IMG/VR virus record: IMGVR_UViG_3300037560_000110 | Span: 1 to 45,331 of that record | DNA length: 45,331 nt | Strand: one strand, 5' to 3' | From: a virus | Shown here: positions 30,044 through 38,849 of the stretch, one piece after another | How positions within the stretch are numbered: the first letter of the stretch is position 1 | Layout of the letters: each line of letters opens with the position of its first letter | The notes under the pieces: generated by a model | Told to the model about the DNA's origin: nothing | The model's input: the letters and a program-made list of their open reading frames with translations, nothing else | The model's database searches: none | Position numbers and translations under genes: made by a program

Positions 30044-30739
30044 TTAAGCCTTTATCTTTTTAATGTCCGCAATAAGTTTATCAAGCAAGGGAGATGTAAC
30101 TATATCTATACCGCCGCCTCCGCCCTGTGCTAATTGCCCATAAGAACAATTCTTCATTAAGGTGAGAAAAGATTCCATTATCTGTAATAAATCTAGCTGT
30201 CCGGATGGGATATTAGTAGGCGCAAGGGGTCCAAGAACACCAGCCACCGCTGTGCCTTTAGCTGATAAAATAACCTCTGTCTTCTGATTAACATCACCGA
30301 TAAACATCTTATCGGAATTGATAACCATCGCCTTCTTAGGGCCTTTCTTCGCGTCCTTAATCATAGACTTGTGAGATACGCCAGGTATTAGAAAGGCATT
30401 CGACAATTGATATAGAGCCGAGTCCGCCGGTATCCTTCCTTCTCCTACCTTCCAGGAATCTAGATCCCTTTGGGATACTATGATAACGCCCTTGTCACCC
30501 TTACTAAGAGGGAAGGTAATAAACTTACCGGACGCCATAGGGAAGTTAATTGGAACTCCCTTTATTATTGGAGCCTCAATTACAGAACCATCTGAAAAAA
30601 ATGTATCTATATCAGGTTGTACATCGGCTAGGAACTCATCTCCATAATACTTCTTTACCGTGACTGGTAAACATACCTGCAAATCTAAGGCAAATTTGTT
30701 TATGGCTCCTGTGACTAAATTCTCTATGTTATATTTCAT
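30044..30739 (-). CDS. Baseplate spike protein, Gp138-like
   Basis: This 231-residue protein carries the N-terminal OB-fold pattern of the Gp138/gp5-type membrane-puncturing spike: GVPINFPMASGKFITFPLSKGDKG, then VIVSQRDLDSW, then a beta-rich stretch with DKMFIGDVNQKTEVIL. A Gly run (GGGGG) near residue 208 precedes a helical end. It should form the trimeric needle at the tail tip. The start is TAATG-coupled to the hub gene. Confidence 0.8.
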   Translation of the reverse strand: MKYNIENLVTGAINKFALDLQVCLPVTVKKYYGDEFLADVQPDIDTFFSDGSVIEAPIIKGVPINFPMASGKFITFPLSKGDKGVIIVSQRDLDSWKVGEGRIPADSALYQLSNAFLIPGVSHKSMIKDAKKGPKKAMVINSDKMFIGDVNQKTEVILSAKGTAVAGVLGPLAPTNIPSGQLDLLQIMESFLTLMKNCSYGQLAQGGGGGIDIVTSPLLDKLIADIKKIKA

Positions 30740-31827
30740 TAGATAATTCCCTCCGCTTTATAATCAGTTATGTCGGCTGAAAAGGAAGTAGTGAAATCAC
30801 CATTAAATGTATTGCCAGAATGAACCAGGCTTTTTACTTCGTAAAGAGCCCTCACATTAAGATCAGATTGTTGAGGGTCAAAGAATAGATCGGGGTCGCC
30901 AGAGAAAGTGCTATTGTGAATGTCTGTTCTCCTGGTGGCCATTATCTGCACAACAGTACCTACATTAAGCTCTGGAATCATAACCCCGGTCGCTTGTATT
31001 CCTGTTATGTTTCCTTCAAGCCCTTTCTTTGCCTCGTCAACTGGCTTTGATGTATACTGGATAGAATCTATTTGACCATAGTCTATTCCGAAAGCTGCAT
31101 AAGATTTTTCTGTTGTTGTCGCCTTTGTTAGCTTGTCCTTTTTCTTGAATTTAATATTTACGGTCATGTTGTCAGTAATAAAGATGCTAAAATTTGGTAG
31201 GAGTTGAGCAAGTAATACCTGAGCGTCACCCTTCATAGTTTTAGACGATCCATAAACATGATCTTTCAAATGGGCAAGATCGTTTATCCCCCTGTTGCTT
31301 TCCAGGGATACCTTGTTTTTTATTCCCGCGAAATACCCATTTCTAAGATGGCTTACTAAGTCCGTTACGATTGTGCTCTTTAAAGTTCCCTTATCGTATG
31401 TCCTGGAGAAGTATCTAGTCTTGTAATGATATACCCCAGAGGTAAGGGATAACTCTGTATATCTATCTTTTCCTTCTCTGCCGTTTTCTACAGAGGCTAT
31501 ACTACCGCTGTATATCTCCGAAACATAATTTCCATAGCCAACTGACAAAGAAAATAAGCCAGCCTGTAGGATGCTCCTGGAGGTATCAGGTGACATATTG
31601 TATATTCTTATTGTGGCGTAACTTGTTCCTACAACTCCAAAGGGGGGTTCTGACTTCTCCACCGTGAACTCTATAGCCAAGCCTGTTTCATGGTCTGGAT
31701 ACTCAGAAGGTATACCCTGGACGAAAGCAAAGGCCGCCTCACTTTGATCTTTTGGAGTGAACACAAGTTTATAGCTCCGGCCATAAGATAAACCATCTCC
31801 TATTCCTTCTTTGCTTACAGATCCCAT
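30739..31827 (-). CDS. Baseplate hub protein
   Basis: This 362-residue protein is a probable central hub like those of Mu gp44-type tails. A beta-rich N-terminus has LAIEFTVEKSEPPFGVVGTS, ATIRIYNMSPDTSRSIL and SVGYGNYVSEIYSGSI, the typical hub strand order. A middle helical domain and a C-terminal beta domain (GVMIPELNVGTVVQIMATR) follow. It lies directly before the spike gene. No lysozyme domain is present. Confidence 0.75.
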   Translation of the reverse strand: MGSVSKEGIGDGLSYGRSYKLVFTPKDQSEAAFAFVQGIPSEYPDHETGLAIEFTVEKSEPPFGVVGTSYATIRIYNMSPDTSRSILQAGLFSLSVGYGNYVSEIYSGSIASVENGREGKDRYTELSLTSGVYHYKTRYFSRTYDKGTLKSTIVTDLVSHLRNGYFAGIKNKVSLESNRGINDLAHLKDHVYGSSKTMKGDAQVLLAQLLPNFSIFITDNMTVNIKFKKKDKLTKATTTEKSYAAFGIDYGQIDSIQYTSKPVDEAKKGLEGNITGIQATGVMIPELNVGTVVQIMATRRTDIHNSTFSGDPDLFFDPQQSDLNVRALYEVKSLVHSGNTFNGDFTTSFSADITDYKAEGII

Positions 31828-31834
31828 AATAAAC

Positions 31835-32158
31835 CTAAATTATGTTAGAGTAAAAAAGTTGTGTTATTGTGCCAAAATTATCCCTGGTGCAATCAAGCCC
31901 GTTCCCTGATACATCAAACATAATCAAATCACCTATAGGAAAGGTATCAGCGTTTATCCTTCCTGTCATCTGAACAACGTTAGTTAAGCAAGGTATAGAC
32001 TCAGATAATATATTCAGATTGATATCGAACACTGTTATATACCAGGTATCGTTTCTCTTATTGTACTTGAATCTAAAGGTATACTTTTCAAAGTCCATGC
32101 CTTGAGAAATATCGTAATGTTCAAATCTGTTTTTTATTACTATCTTATATACTGCCAT
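31835..32158 (-). CDS. Baseplate plug-like protein
   Basis: This 107-residue protein resembles the small baseplate plug described for cyanophage Pam3. Its pattern is FRFKYNKRNDTWYITVFD, then NILSESIP, and a closing GTITQLFY. AAGGGAGG precedes the ATG. It lies between the Dit-like and hub genes, the position of the plug in such clusters. The assignment is by motif and order. Confidence 0.65.
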   Translation of the reverse strand: MAVYKIVIKNRFEHYDISQGMDFEKYTFRFKYNKRNDTWYITVFDINLNILSESIPCLTNVVQMTGRINADTFPIGDLIMFDVSGNGLDCTRDNFGTITQLFYSNII

Positions 32159-32170
32159 AGATTACCTCCC

Positions 32171-32938
32171 TTATGGTGACGCTGCTTCTGTTGCTCTTAG
32201 AGTATCAATATATCTCTGAGATTTGCTTCCATCCCCATTGACTACATGCTTATCCGCTTCGCTCATGCCTTTAATGGGAACACCATTAGCATCCACTAGT
32301 TGGCCGTCGGCGTTTCTCATTCCAGTTTCGCCCTCACTGGCCACATCCAGGATATCAATCCTAGCTATCTTCACTCTTCTGGATATGAAGGTTTTCTCTA
32401 GTGACATAGTGTATCCAATGGAGTCACCTGTCGTTTCGTCCCTTTGGATATTCAGGTTATTAATAAGGAAAGGAACAATGTCACCAATGGCTGATTTATA
32501 TCCACCTGGAGCGTATATACATTTGAGCTCCAATGGTATTCCTTTGGAAGCCCACTCATCAAGTTTGTTGTAAGCTCTTTGCACATTTGTTTCTATATCG
32601 GTAAAGTTCCCTGCAATATCTCCAGCAGCAGCATTGGCCAAAGTATCCAATGGACTACCTATCATATCTATAAGACTCATAGAGGAGTTAGAATTAAGCG
32701 CGCTTACATTCATGACGAAACTATTAACCCCGCCATTGTCAACTAATGGAAAGCCTGCTTCTACAGGGTATCTATTGACTTCAGCGTTTATTGTATAGCC
32801 CTCTGATAGTGTGGCATCAGAAGTAAATTCTTCTCCGATAGTAACCCAAGCACCATCTAGATCGCCGATGGTTTTGGAATAGTCCCAGGATAAAGCTTTA
32901 AGCTTAAACTTAGTTGATTTAAATATACTAAAACCCAT
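32171..32938 (-). CDS. Dit-like baseplate/tail protein
   Basis: This 255-residue protein has a mid-domain phrase (YTINAEVNRYPVEAGFPLVDN) close to the Dit-like N-terminal pattern in which a strand is followed by H/Y-PVE-x-G-x-x-x-x-D. A helical stretch (VQRAYNKLDEWASKG) and strands with IGYTMSLEKTFI follow. Such proteins join the tape measure/tube end to the hub. The last 60 residues are polar and may be disordered. Confidence 0.65.
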   Translation of the reverse strand: MGFSIFKSTKFKLKALSWDYSKTIGDLDGAWVTIGEEFTSDATLSEGYTINAEVNRYPVEAGFPLVDNGGVNSFVMNVSALNSNSSMSLIDMIGSPLDTLANAAAGDIAGNFTDIETNVQRAYNKLDEWASKGIPLELKCIYAPGGYKSAIGDIVPFLINNLNIQRDETTGDSIGYTMSLEKTFISRRVKIARIDILDVASEGETGMRNADGQLVDANGVPIKGMSEADKHVVNGDGSKSQRYIDTLRATEAASP

Positions 32939-32940
32939 AA

Positions 32941-34479
32941 TTACGCCATCCCATTATTTGCAGCAGCAGCGAACATGCCCGCGAGATTTCTTCTTACAGC
33001 ATCGGCTGGCTGGCTTGTATATATGGTGATTGTGTTATTGAAGTTAGCCGCTAATTTAGTTCCGTCATTAACATTAATGCTTGCATCCTTTTTACTTTTT
33101 TTAGGTAGAAGAGCATCAATAACTTTTTTAGTATCTCTTTTCTGCTGTTCTAATTCTTTTTTTCTGCCCTCTCCAGTAATAATATCACTTATTCCATTCT
33201 TAGCTTTAAGGAAAAATATGAGGGTTTTTAGCATAAATTTAACATCACGGTCTATTAGAGCTTTACCTGTTCCCTTTGCTCCCTCTTTCATAAGCTCACC
33301 AAGAGATGCGAAAACAATTTTCCAACCTTCTTTAAAGATCTCTATACCGATCTTTTTCATTAAAGGCCAAAATTCTTTGGTGCCAAAAATCTCTGCTATT
33401 GCCGATTTCTCTCCAGTAAAAAAATCGATAACATCCATCAGGAATATGCCACCAATTCTAATCCATCTAGAAACAACCTTAACAAAATTCTTAATCATTT
33501 TTTGAGGAGTGTTAAACTCTCCAGCAAGTCCTGTTCCTCCTATATACTTCCTATAGAAAGATCCTACGACACTGGCAAAAGTAGTTCCTATTCCTTTGAT
33601 GTTTACACCTCTAAGGAAAGTAGTTAGCCCTCTGGATAGAAAAGAAAACATATCCCTAATCGGTCTACCGGCTGATTTAAGAAATTCACCAAACTCCTCT
33701 GTTAGCCTCCTGGTGTTGGCGGCATATGTATTAAGCTGGCCGAATATTTTAAATCTCTTTAGATCTTTCTCCATGAAACTAAGAGCGCTTGCAGCTACCT
33801 CTGTCTTATCTGATATTTTCTCAAGCTTTGGAAAATACTTTTTTAAAGTCCTACCCAATACTCCTGTATTAAGAAGTTCCTGAAGCTCTTTCATTATCTT
33901 TGTTGCAGATGTTTTAGGCTCTAGTGCCGCCAGCAAGCCTGCTATGTTCATCGTTCTTTTTACTCGGCCTAGCTTCATTCCTCCTTGAACTTGAGTAGCT
34001 GCACCTAGTAAAAGGTCATCAGCACTTACGCCGCGAGTCCTTTGGATCTTTCCGGCTATATCACTAAATCCTTTTAGTGTTTCTCTTGTGTATTTTTTAC
34101 GTAAGAAAAGAGCTAGTTTTAAGTTCTCTACTGCCGCCTCTTCAGCAGCGGCAAATCTCACCGCACTACCTGTAAGAAGTGCAAGACCTCTAGATACAGC
34201 GTTTAATATCTGAGAAATTATTATGCCAAAGGTTACGTTTAAAGTCCTGGCGAAGTTTCCGAAAACAGATTGAACTACACCAAATGCTCCCCCTAATCCA
34301 ACCTTAGCAGCCTTCCCAAGCTTTTTAAAAACCATCCCAAATTTAGAGAACTTTTTAGTTGTTTTCTCTACCCCCTTATCTAATTTGTTCAACCCCTTTA
34401 GAGCGTCCTTGGCTCCGGTCAATCCTATCCTTACAAATAAGTCCTTTAGGGTATTGCTGCTATTAGGTGATTCCGCCAA
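32941..34479 (-). CDS. Tape measure protein
   Basis: This 512-residue protein sets tail length. It is largely helical, with a Lys-rich first 55 residues, a hydrophobic segment (VTFGIIISQILNAVSRGLAL) and further hydrophobic helices around residues 320-410, as in tape measures that insert into the host membrane. The start is TTG at 34479, supported by GGAG 6 bases upstream and by overlap with the end of the frameshifted chaperone. The length suggests a fairly short tail of roughly 75-80 nm (about 1.5 angstroms per residue, a known rule of thumb). Confidence 0.85.
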   Translation of the reverse strand: MAESPNSSNTLKDLFVRIGLTGAKDALKGLNKLDKGVEKTTKKFSKFGMVFKKLGKAAKVGLGGAFGVVQSVFGNFARTLNVTFGIIISQILNAVSRGLALLTGSAVRFAAAEEAAVENLKLALFLRKKYTRETLKGFSDIAGKIQRTRGVSADDLLLGAATQVQGGMKLGRVKRTMNIAGLLAALEPKTSATKIMKELQELLNTGVLGRTLKKYFPKLEKISDKTEVAASALSFMEKDLKRFKIFGQLNTYAANTRRLTEEFGEFLKSAGRPIRDMFSFLSRGLTTFLRGVNIKGIGTTFASVVGSFYRKYIGGTGLAGEFNTPQKMIKNFVKVVSRWIRIGGIFLMDVIDFFTGEKSAIAEIFGTKEFWPLMKKIGIEIFKEGWKIVFASLGELMKEGAKGTGKALIDRDVKFMLKTLIFFLKAKNGISDIITGEGRKKELEQQKRDTKKVIDALLPKKSKKDASINVNDGTKLAANFNNTITIYTSQPADAVRRNLAGMFAAAANNGMA

Positions 34480-34726
34480 TTGCGTCTCCGATCATAGAAA
34501 ATATATCTAGTTTGCTTTTCTCTTTTAACTCTAACACTTCATGAGCGTGAACTAAATCAATAAATGATATGGTGTTCAACTCCGTATAAGTTAAAAGGCC
34601 AGCTTGAACTGGCCCCCACAAAAATAAATCTGCTCTTATTTCAACTTCTGTATTGGCCTGATTATCCTCTACTCCGATTCTGACTCCGGCTCTTGCAGCC
34701 TCTTTAAGGCGTCGGCCAAAGGCGAA
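34463..34726 (-). CDS. Tail assembly chaperone, -1 frameshift extension
   Basis: This open frame has no start of its own. It is read in the -1 frame relative to 34669-35028. It begins just after an in-frame TGA that precedes the run of eight T and stays open for 87 codons to a TAA at 34463-34465, inside the tape measure start. The residues read FAFGRRLKEAARAG and onward, with DLFLWGPVQAGLLTYTEL in the middle. A slip at T TTT TTT (34732-34726) would fuse it to the first 101 residues of the chaperone, giving about 188 residues. This is the classic G/GT arrangement of tailed phages. Confidence 0.8.
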   Translation of the reverse strand, partial: FAFGRRLKEAARAGVRIGVEDNQANTEVEIRADLFLWGPVQAGLLTYTELNTISFIDLVHAHEVLELKEKSKLDIFSMIGDAIGGIT

Positions 34727-35028
34727 AAAAAATCATTGAAGTTGTGCTTCATAAATGCGACCGTACATTTACCAACCAAGCCGTATTTATTTAGATCCAA
34801 TTTCTTTCCGTCTACAATGATATTATCAGCAATCAATTCCAGCATCTCATAAAATTCTTCATGATCTGAGTTTTTAAATAGAGCTGAAATAGCAGAAGCA
34901 AAATTATCCTCGCTCGCTTCTACCAATGACTCCCCACCAATTCGGCCTAGATCGTGGAGCATCTTCCATCCCTGGCGTGCTCCGATTGTTCCGATTGTTA
35001 CTTCTTTTCCGTCGATTGTTGTTTTCAT
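34669..35028 (-). CDS. Tail assembly chaperone
   Basis: This 119-residue protein is in the invariant position before the tape measure. It is helical after a beta-hairpin start (MKTTIDGKEVTIGTI), with ALFKNSDHEEFYEMLELI and an acidic end (EPESESE). Such chaperones coat the tape measure during tail assembly. A run of eight T at 34732-34725, near codon 100, is a slippery site for -1 frameshifting into 34463-34726. Confidence 0.8.
   Translation of the reverse strand: MKTTIDGKEVTIGTIGARQGWKMLHDLGRIGGESLVEASEDNFASAISALFKNSDHEEFYEMLELIADNIIVDGKKLDLNKYGLVGKCTVAFMKHNFNDFFSPLADALKRLQEPESESE
34725..34732 (-). promoter_or_regulatory. Slippery T run for programmed -1 frameshift
   Basis: Eight consecutive T on the coding strand follow GA, giving codons GAT TTT TTT TCG. 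The heptamer T TTT TTT matches the X XXY YYZ slip rule. The -1 frame is closed by TGA just upstream and open for 87 codons downstream, so the slip can only happen in this small window. Confidence 0.75.
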
Positions 35029-35052
35029 AGCTTTTTTCGTCCTTGTTAAAAA

Positions 35053-35574
35053 TTAAAATGGAGAAGCCGGTATCTTCGATTTCACCTGATTTAATGATTG
35101 CTTTTTAAGCCCTACAATAAGCTTATTTAAAGCAGTATCCTTTATACCCTCTTCTCTATAGCCAGCCAGGAACATAATGAGGTTATCAGTTAATATCCTC
35201 CACTCCCTGATCTCCTCACCGTTCGAGAAAGTAATCGGTGGAATACTCTCGATAAAAGTAGACGCTGCTAGGATTGAAGTTCCTCCGTTTTTATCTCTAG
35301 CTAAAAACGGAAGCACTCCAAACCCTGTCAGGTCATCAAGATAATGAAAGGTAGATAACCAATCGTTAGAAGGTGAAGACGCCAGGAGCCTAACTACAAG
35401 AGTACCCGATCGTAGTTTGTTCTTTACCCTGGCGGCATCCCCATCGATCCCTTTTACAAGTCTAAATCTAGCCTCGTCATATGACGCCTCAAAGAAGTCA
35501 CTAGCGAAATCCTGAAGAGGATAGCCAGCGAAGGTGATTATAAAACCTTTAGGATCGAAGTATCTAACAGTCAT
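35053..35574 (-). CDS. Tail tube paralogue (possible tube initiator/terminator)
   Basis: This 173-residue protein is related to the tube protein encoded just upstream. Both open with FDP, share GIDGDAARVK versus GQGDVCRVK and the phrase SPSND, and have similar strand order. This copy is longer and has a helical C-terminus (LNKLIVGLKKQSLNQV). In contractile tails a second tube-like protein caps the tube at the baseplate or neck. Its position before the chaperone fits that role; the exact end is unknown. Confidence 0.65.
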   Translation of the reverse strand: MTVRYFDPKGFIITFAGYPLQDFASDFFEASYDEARFRLVKGIDGDAARVKNKLRSGTLVVRLLASSPSNDWLSTFHYLDDLTGFGVLPFLARDKNGGTSILAASTFIESIPPITFSNGEEIREWRILTDNLIMFLAGYREEGIKDTALNKLIVGLKKQSLNQVKSKIPASPF

Positions 35575-36036
35575 TTACGCAGCCTCTTCAGTCTTAGCCT
35601 TTGGATACTTTAAGTACAGTTTAGAAACATTGCCTACATTATAGAGAGGAGTATGAGCGCACTTAAAAACCCAAGAAATCTCTTGAGGAGAATTAGCAAT
35701 AGATAAATCAGGCTTTTTCTCAACAGAAGCATCAAAAGACTGGAGTATTAATTTCGAGTCATAATAGACGTCGATCTCTGTCACTCCCTCATTCTTGCTT
35801 TCATCGGCATTAGCAATGAGCGTAAAAAAATCATTAGAAGGAGAGCACTGAAGCAAGGAAAAAGTTACGTCTGCCATAGTGTTATTTGTTTTAACTCTGC
35901 AAACATCTCCTTGGCCTCCAACTTGGTAATTCCACATTGGGTCGGTTCTTGCGATAGTTACTAGAGTTTCCCCTAGACCTACTACGGGATTCCCGCCTAC
36001 GTTTATCACAATTAAGAGAGGGTCAAAAGATTCCAT
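35575..36036 (-). CDS. Tail tube protein, DUF3277-like
   Basis: This 153-residue protein follows the sheath gene, as tail tubes do. It shows GGNPVVGLGETLVTIARTD, GDVCRVKTNNTMADVTFSL, and SPSNDFFTLI, the pattern of DUF3277-type tube proteins. It should polymerise as hexameric rings to form the inner tube. Confidence 0.8.
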   Translation of the reverse strand: MESFDPLLIVINVGGNPVVGLGETLVTIARTDPMWNYQVGGQGDVCRVKTNNTMADVTFSLLQCSPSNDFFTLIANADESKNEGVTEIDVYYDSKLILQSFDASVEKKPDLSIANSPQEISWVFKCAHTPLYNVGNVSKLYLKYPKAKTEEAA

Positions 36037-36048
36037 TTAAAAAACTCC

Positions 36049-37425
36049 TTATTCTATAATAGTTCCATTAATTTTTACGGTAGATACTGAACCTTCAACA
36101 TAAGCTGTAAAGTTAATTGCATCCAATACATGATTGGCCTTATCAACTGCTGAAACATCAGAAACTAAAGGAACCTCTACAGTAAACTTAGGTGTCTTAG
36201 CAATAATACCTTTATCCTCTGCAATCTGAAGCCTTGCTGAAACAGCTCCGGCTAAAGAGACTATACCCGCATCAGAATAAGGAACTTTATCAGCAGCTTT
36301 CATTACAGCAAAAACATCTTCTGTAACTCTCTGTTCTACCCAAAGAACATTGATGTAGGTATCAATCCATCCACCATTACCAGCTCGTCCGTTGTATGTT
36401 AGATCACTTCCGCCAATGTTTGAATATTGGTTTGCGTGACCAGCTCTAAGAAGGGCCTCGTCTGAAGCTGTGATCTTGGATGCATCTGTAAGCTCAAGAC
36501 TTAGATATGCTGGATTATAAGAGCCGATCTCTCGTCCAAGCATAGTAGAGATAGCCGATCCATCAATCCATTTTTTGTTGGCGTCTGCACTGGATGTGTA
36601 CCAAGCTGAAGAATAGTTAGTACCAAGATTAGGAATAGAATTTACCGTAGCAAATTTAAACATTCCAACCTTTTTATTTGCCGCCAGTGCTGCTGCTGCT
36701 GTCTCCGCATCGGCATTGCTTGTGAAGGTATGAACATAGCCAAAGAAAGAAGGATCGGTCGCGACGATTGCATTGATATCTGATCCAAGGATTTTGTCTG
36801 TTGCTGGAGTAGTGATTACCTGAGCAATACTCTCATCAACAGTTGTTCCTGTCTTCACATCAGCAATAGTCTGAAAACTTACTCCTACGGCTGTGCCTGT
36901 GATAGTGATAGTATTCTCGTCATCGCCTCCACCAACAGTAGAGGATACCGCTGTGGCTACTCCTGATTCTGCTTGGATGGCTGATGCGATTGCTGCCATA
37001 GTAGTATCATGGTCTGTAACCCAAGCTACTGGAGAAGCTGCAATAGCAGAACCATTAATCTTAACCTCAACACTTTGACCGGTTATCAAAGGAATATTTT
37101 GGAAAGTCAATGTACTGATCTGAACCGCTGGAGTACCTTCGTCAATACGTGCGACATATACTGTAGGTATAGCTGGTATCTGAGCGAAAGTAGCAGTAGC
37201 AAGTTTTATCACATCGCTGTCAGGCTTAATGTGTACGTCTGCAACTAACTGGGGTAAAGAAGTATATTTCCTTACATCATGATTAACAAATCCCGCACTA
37301 AAGTTACCATCGTTTGTTCCTGTTCCACCATTACCCGCTATAAGGGCAGAATCAAAGCCTACCCTTGCTACGGCACTTGATTGAACAGATATGGTTACGT
37401 CAACCACTTCCTGAATTGTTGGCAT
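36049..37425 (-). CDS. Tail sheath protein, DUF3383-like
   Basis: This 458-residue protein forms the contractile sheath, which makes the phage a myovirus. It resembles DUF3383: VVDVTISVQSSAVARVGFDS near the start, GFVNHDVRKYTSL, a mid-region YTSSADANKKWIDGSAIS, and a C-terminal DAINFTAYVEGSVSTVKING that would make the handshake with neighbours. An inserted beta domain (about residues 105-205, rich in Thr, Val and Ile) is typical of this family. Confidence 0.85.
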   Translation of the reverse strand: MPTIQEVVDVTISVQSSAVARVGFDSALIAGNGGTGTNDGNFSAGFVNHDVRKYTSLPQLVADVHIKPDSDVIKLATATFAQIPAIPTVYVARIDEGTPAVQISTLTFQNIPLITGQSVEVKINGSAIAASPVAWVTDHDTTMAAIASAIQAESGVATAVSSTVGGGDDENTITITGTAVGVSFQTIADVKTGTTVDESIAQVITTPATDKILGSDINAIVATDPSFFGYVHTFTSNADAETAAAALAANKKVGMFKFATVNSIPNLGTNYSSAWYTSSADANKKWIDGSAISTMLGREIGSYNPAYLSLELTDASKITASDEALLRAGHANQYSNIGGSDLTYNGRAGNGGWIDTYINVLWVEQRVTEDVFAVMKAADKVPYSDAGIVSLAGAVSARLQIAEDKGIIAKTPKFTVEVPLVSDVSAVDKANHVLDAINFTAYVEGSVSTVKINGTIIE

Positions 37426-37445
37426 TGCCTACCCTTTCTTATTTA

Positions 37446-37958
37446 TCATAAATCATTAGCATTAGACCAATTGGATGGCCTTACAGTAGTAAAGTATCCA
37501 AGATCTTCTGTTGTTGAACCATCTTCAAGTAAAACATTAAATACGATATCAAAGGAAGCTCTACTCTCATAGCTACTATCTAGCAAAGTAGATAGATCCC
37601 TAACGGGGTCCATTCTCCATACTGATATACCGGCCAGCTCCTTGAGTTTATCCCTTACTGTTATCTTATTAAATGCACCCTTTATTTTGTTAGCCTCATC
37701 AAAGGCATTATCTCCGTAGCAATTTATAGTGTAGAAAATCTCTCTACATCCGTAATATTCAACTATGTTAGTCTCATGGTTAAATACAGGAATATCACCG
37801 GAACTGCCTTCACCTGTAATAGTAAGAAATTGAATAGAGGTATAAGGAAGCTTCGGCCTTGGAGCATTAGGACGAAAGAAAATAACCCTAGTATTGCTAC
37901 CAGCCAGGATCATTGCTTGGCGGATACTGTCTTCAATTGTAGCAAAGGGTAATGTCAT
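37446..37958 (-). CDS. Neck/tail terminator protein (gp12-like)
   Basis: This 170-residue protein resembles phage neck terminator proteins: QAMILAGSNTRVIFFRPNAPRPKLPYTSIQ is in their N-terminal style, with a central IFYTINCYGDNAFDEANKIK and a terminal strand pair. It should close the tail tube at the head side. It overlaps the upstream gene by 4 bp (ATGA). Confidence 0.75.
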   Translation of the reverse strand: MTLPFATIEDSIRQAMILAGSNTRVIFFRPNAPRPKLPYTSIQFLTITGEGSSGDIPVFNHETNIVEYYGCREIFYTINCYGDNAFDEANKIKGAFNKITVRDKLKELAGISVWRMDPVRDLSTLLDSSYESRASFDIVFNVLLEDGSTTEDLGYFTTVRPSNWSNANDL

Positions 37959-38497
37959 TTCTTAACGTTCTCCAAAACTTGAAAATCAATCGAGTTTTTT
38001 AATTGGCCCGTATCATGTAGAGGAGTGGCGCGTCCCTCCTTGTTCTTGCCTCCCCTGGTACGATCTTCCAGAGCGTCCCAATCATTTGTCCTAAACTTGT
38101 TCTTTACCTCTCCTACAAACCATACGCCCAACTTACTCAGTATCTTCTTAGGCTCAAAGTCATTGTCCTTGAGATCTCTCTTTAAAAGTAAAGTTGCCGT
38201 TTTCTCTATCTTACTCTTTTTATCTTCAAACGTCGATCGTAGGAAAGATCTCTGTGGGATGTTTCTTCTGTCATCCCCAAACTCATGAGTAATTGCCACA
38301 TCGTAAATTGTGGCTGTCGATGATTCCTCTACCGATCCTTCTGAGTCCCTTACCTTCTTGGCATCTGTGGACTTAATCTTTTTACTGTCTGGCTTTGCAA
38401 GTATTCCGACCTTAAGAATATTGGTACCTGTGAATAGCTCATTAAGCATATCCTCAAGCTTCTTATTGGTCTTAACTTTTACAACTACTCCAGCCAT
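37955..38497 (-). CDS. Neck/virion morphogenesis protein (gpG / HK97 gp10-like)
   Basis: This 180-residue protein carries AITHEFGDDRRNIPQRSFLR and a terminal PLHDTGQLKNSI. These are hallmarks of the Mu G-like and HK97 gp10-like tail completion family. It probably bridges the head connector and the tail. Its neighbours are other neck genes, as expected. Confidence 0.8.
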   Translation of the reverse strand: MAGVVVKVKTNKKLEDMLNELFTGTNILKVGILAKPDSKKIKSTDAKKVRDSEGSVEESSTATIYDVAITHEFGDDRRNIPQRSFLRSTFEDKKSKIEKTATLLLKRDLKDNDFEPKKILSKLGVWFVGEVKNKFRTNDWDALEDRTRGGKNKEGRATPLHDTGQLKNSIDFQVLENVKK

Positions 38498-38498
38498 T

Positions 38499-38849
38499 TT
38501 ATTTCTTACTCACCATTGTAATTTTCCAGTGAGGAATAACCATATCCCAATCCTCACTGGCAATCATGGAAAACCGCTTGCCCTTGTATTCAAATTCAGC
38601 AGAATCGACGATACCCGTTTCATTGTTCTCTATGAGCTGGATAACGTCGATCTGAGTAAAGAGCTTATAGCTCTCTGAGGCTCGATACCCCTCTTCCAAT
38701 AGTTGACGCTCTTCCATATTTAAACGCTGCGCACTGGCGATAATAGGCGTGCTCTGTTCAGCTCCCCTGACAAAACGACCATCGACGTATCCATCTCCGG
38801 TACGCCAATACATCGTAATAGTCTTCATGAATTTTGAATTGAATTTCAT
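38499..38849 (-). CDS. Head-tail joining protein, possible head closure
   Basis: This 116-residue protein lies between a DUF4054-like adaptor and a gp10-like protein, the usual place of a head-closure (stopper) protein. It is beta-rich (ITMYWRTGDGYVDGRFVRG, FEYKGKRFSMIASEDW). The start at 38849 is TAATG-coupled to the previous stop; an in-frame start at 38870 would overlap more. The function is by position. Confidence 0.65.
   Translation of the reverse strand: MKFNSKFMKTITMYWRTGDGYVDGRFVRGAEQSTPIIASAQRLNMEERQLLEEGYRASESYKLFTQIDVIQLIENNETGIVDSAEFEYKGKRFSMIASEDWDMVIPHWKITMVSKK

Noticed and set aside
32223-33883. Long plus-strand frames opposite the tape measure and Dit-like genes
   Set aside because: Antisense to well supported genes; hydrophobic content arises from the complement of charged helices.
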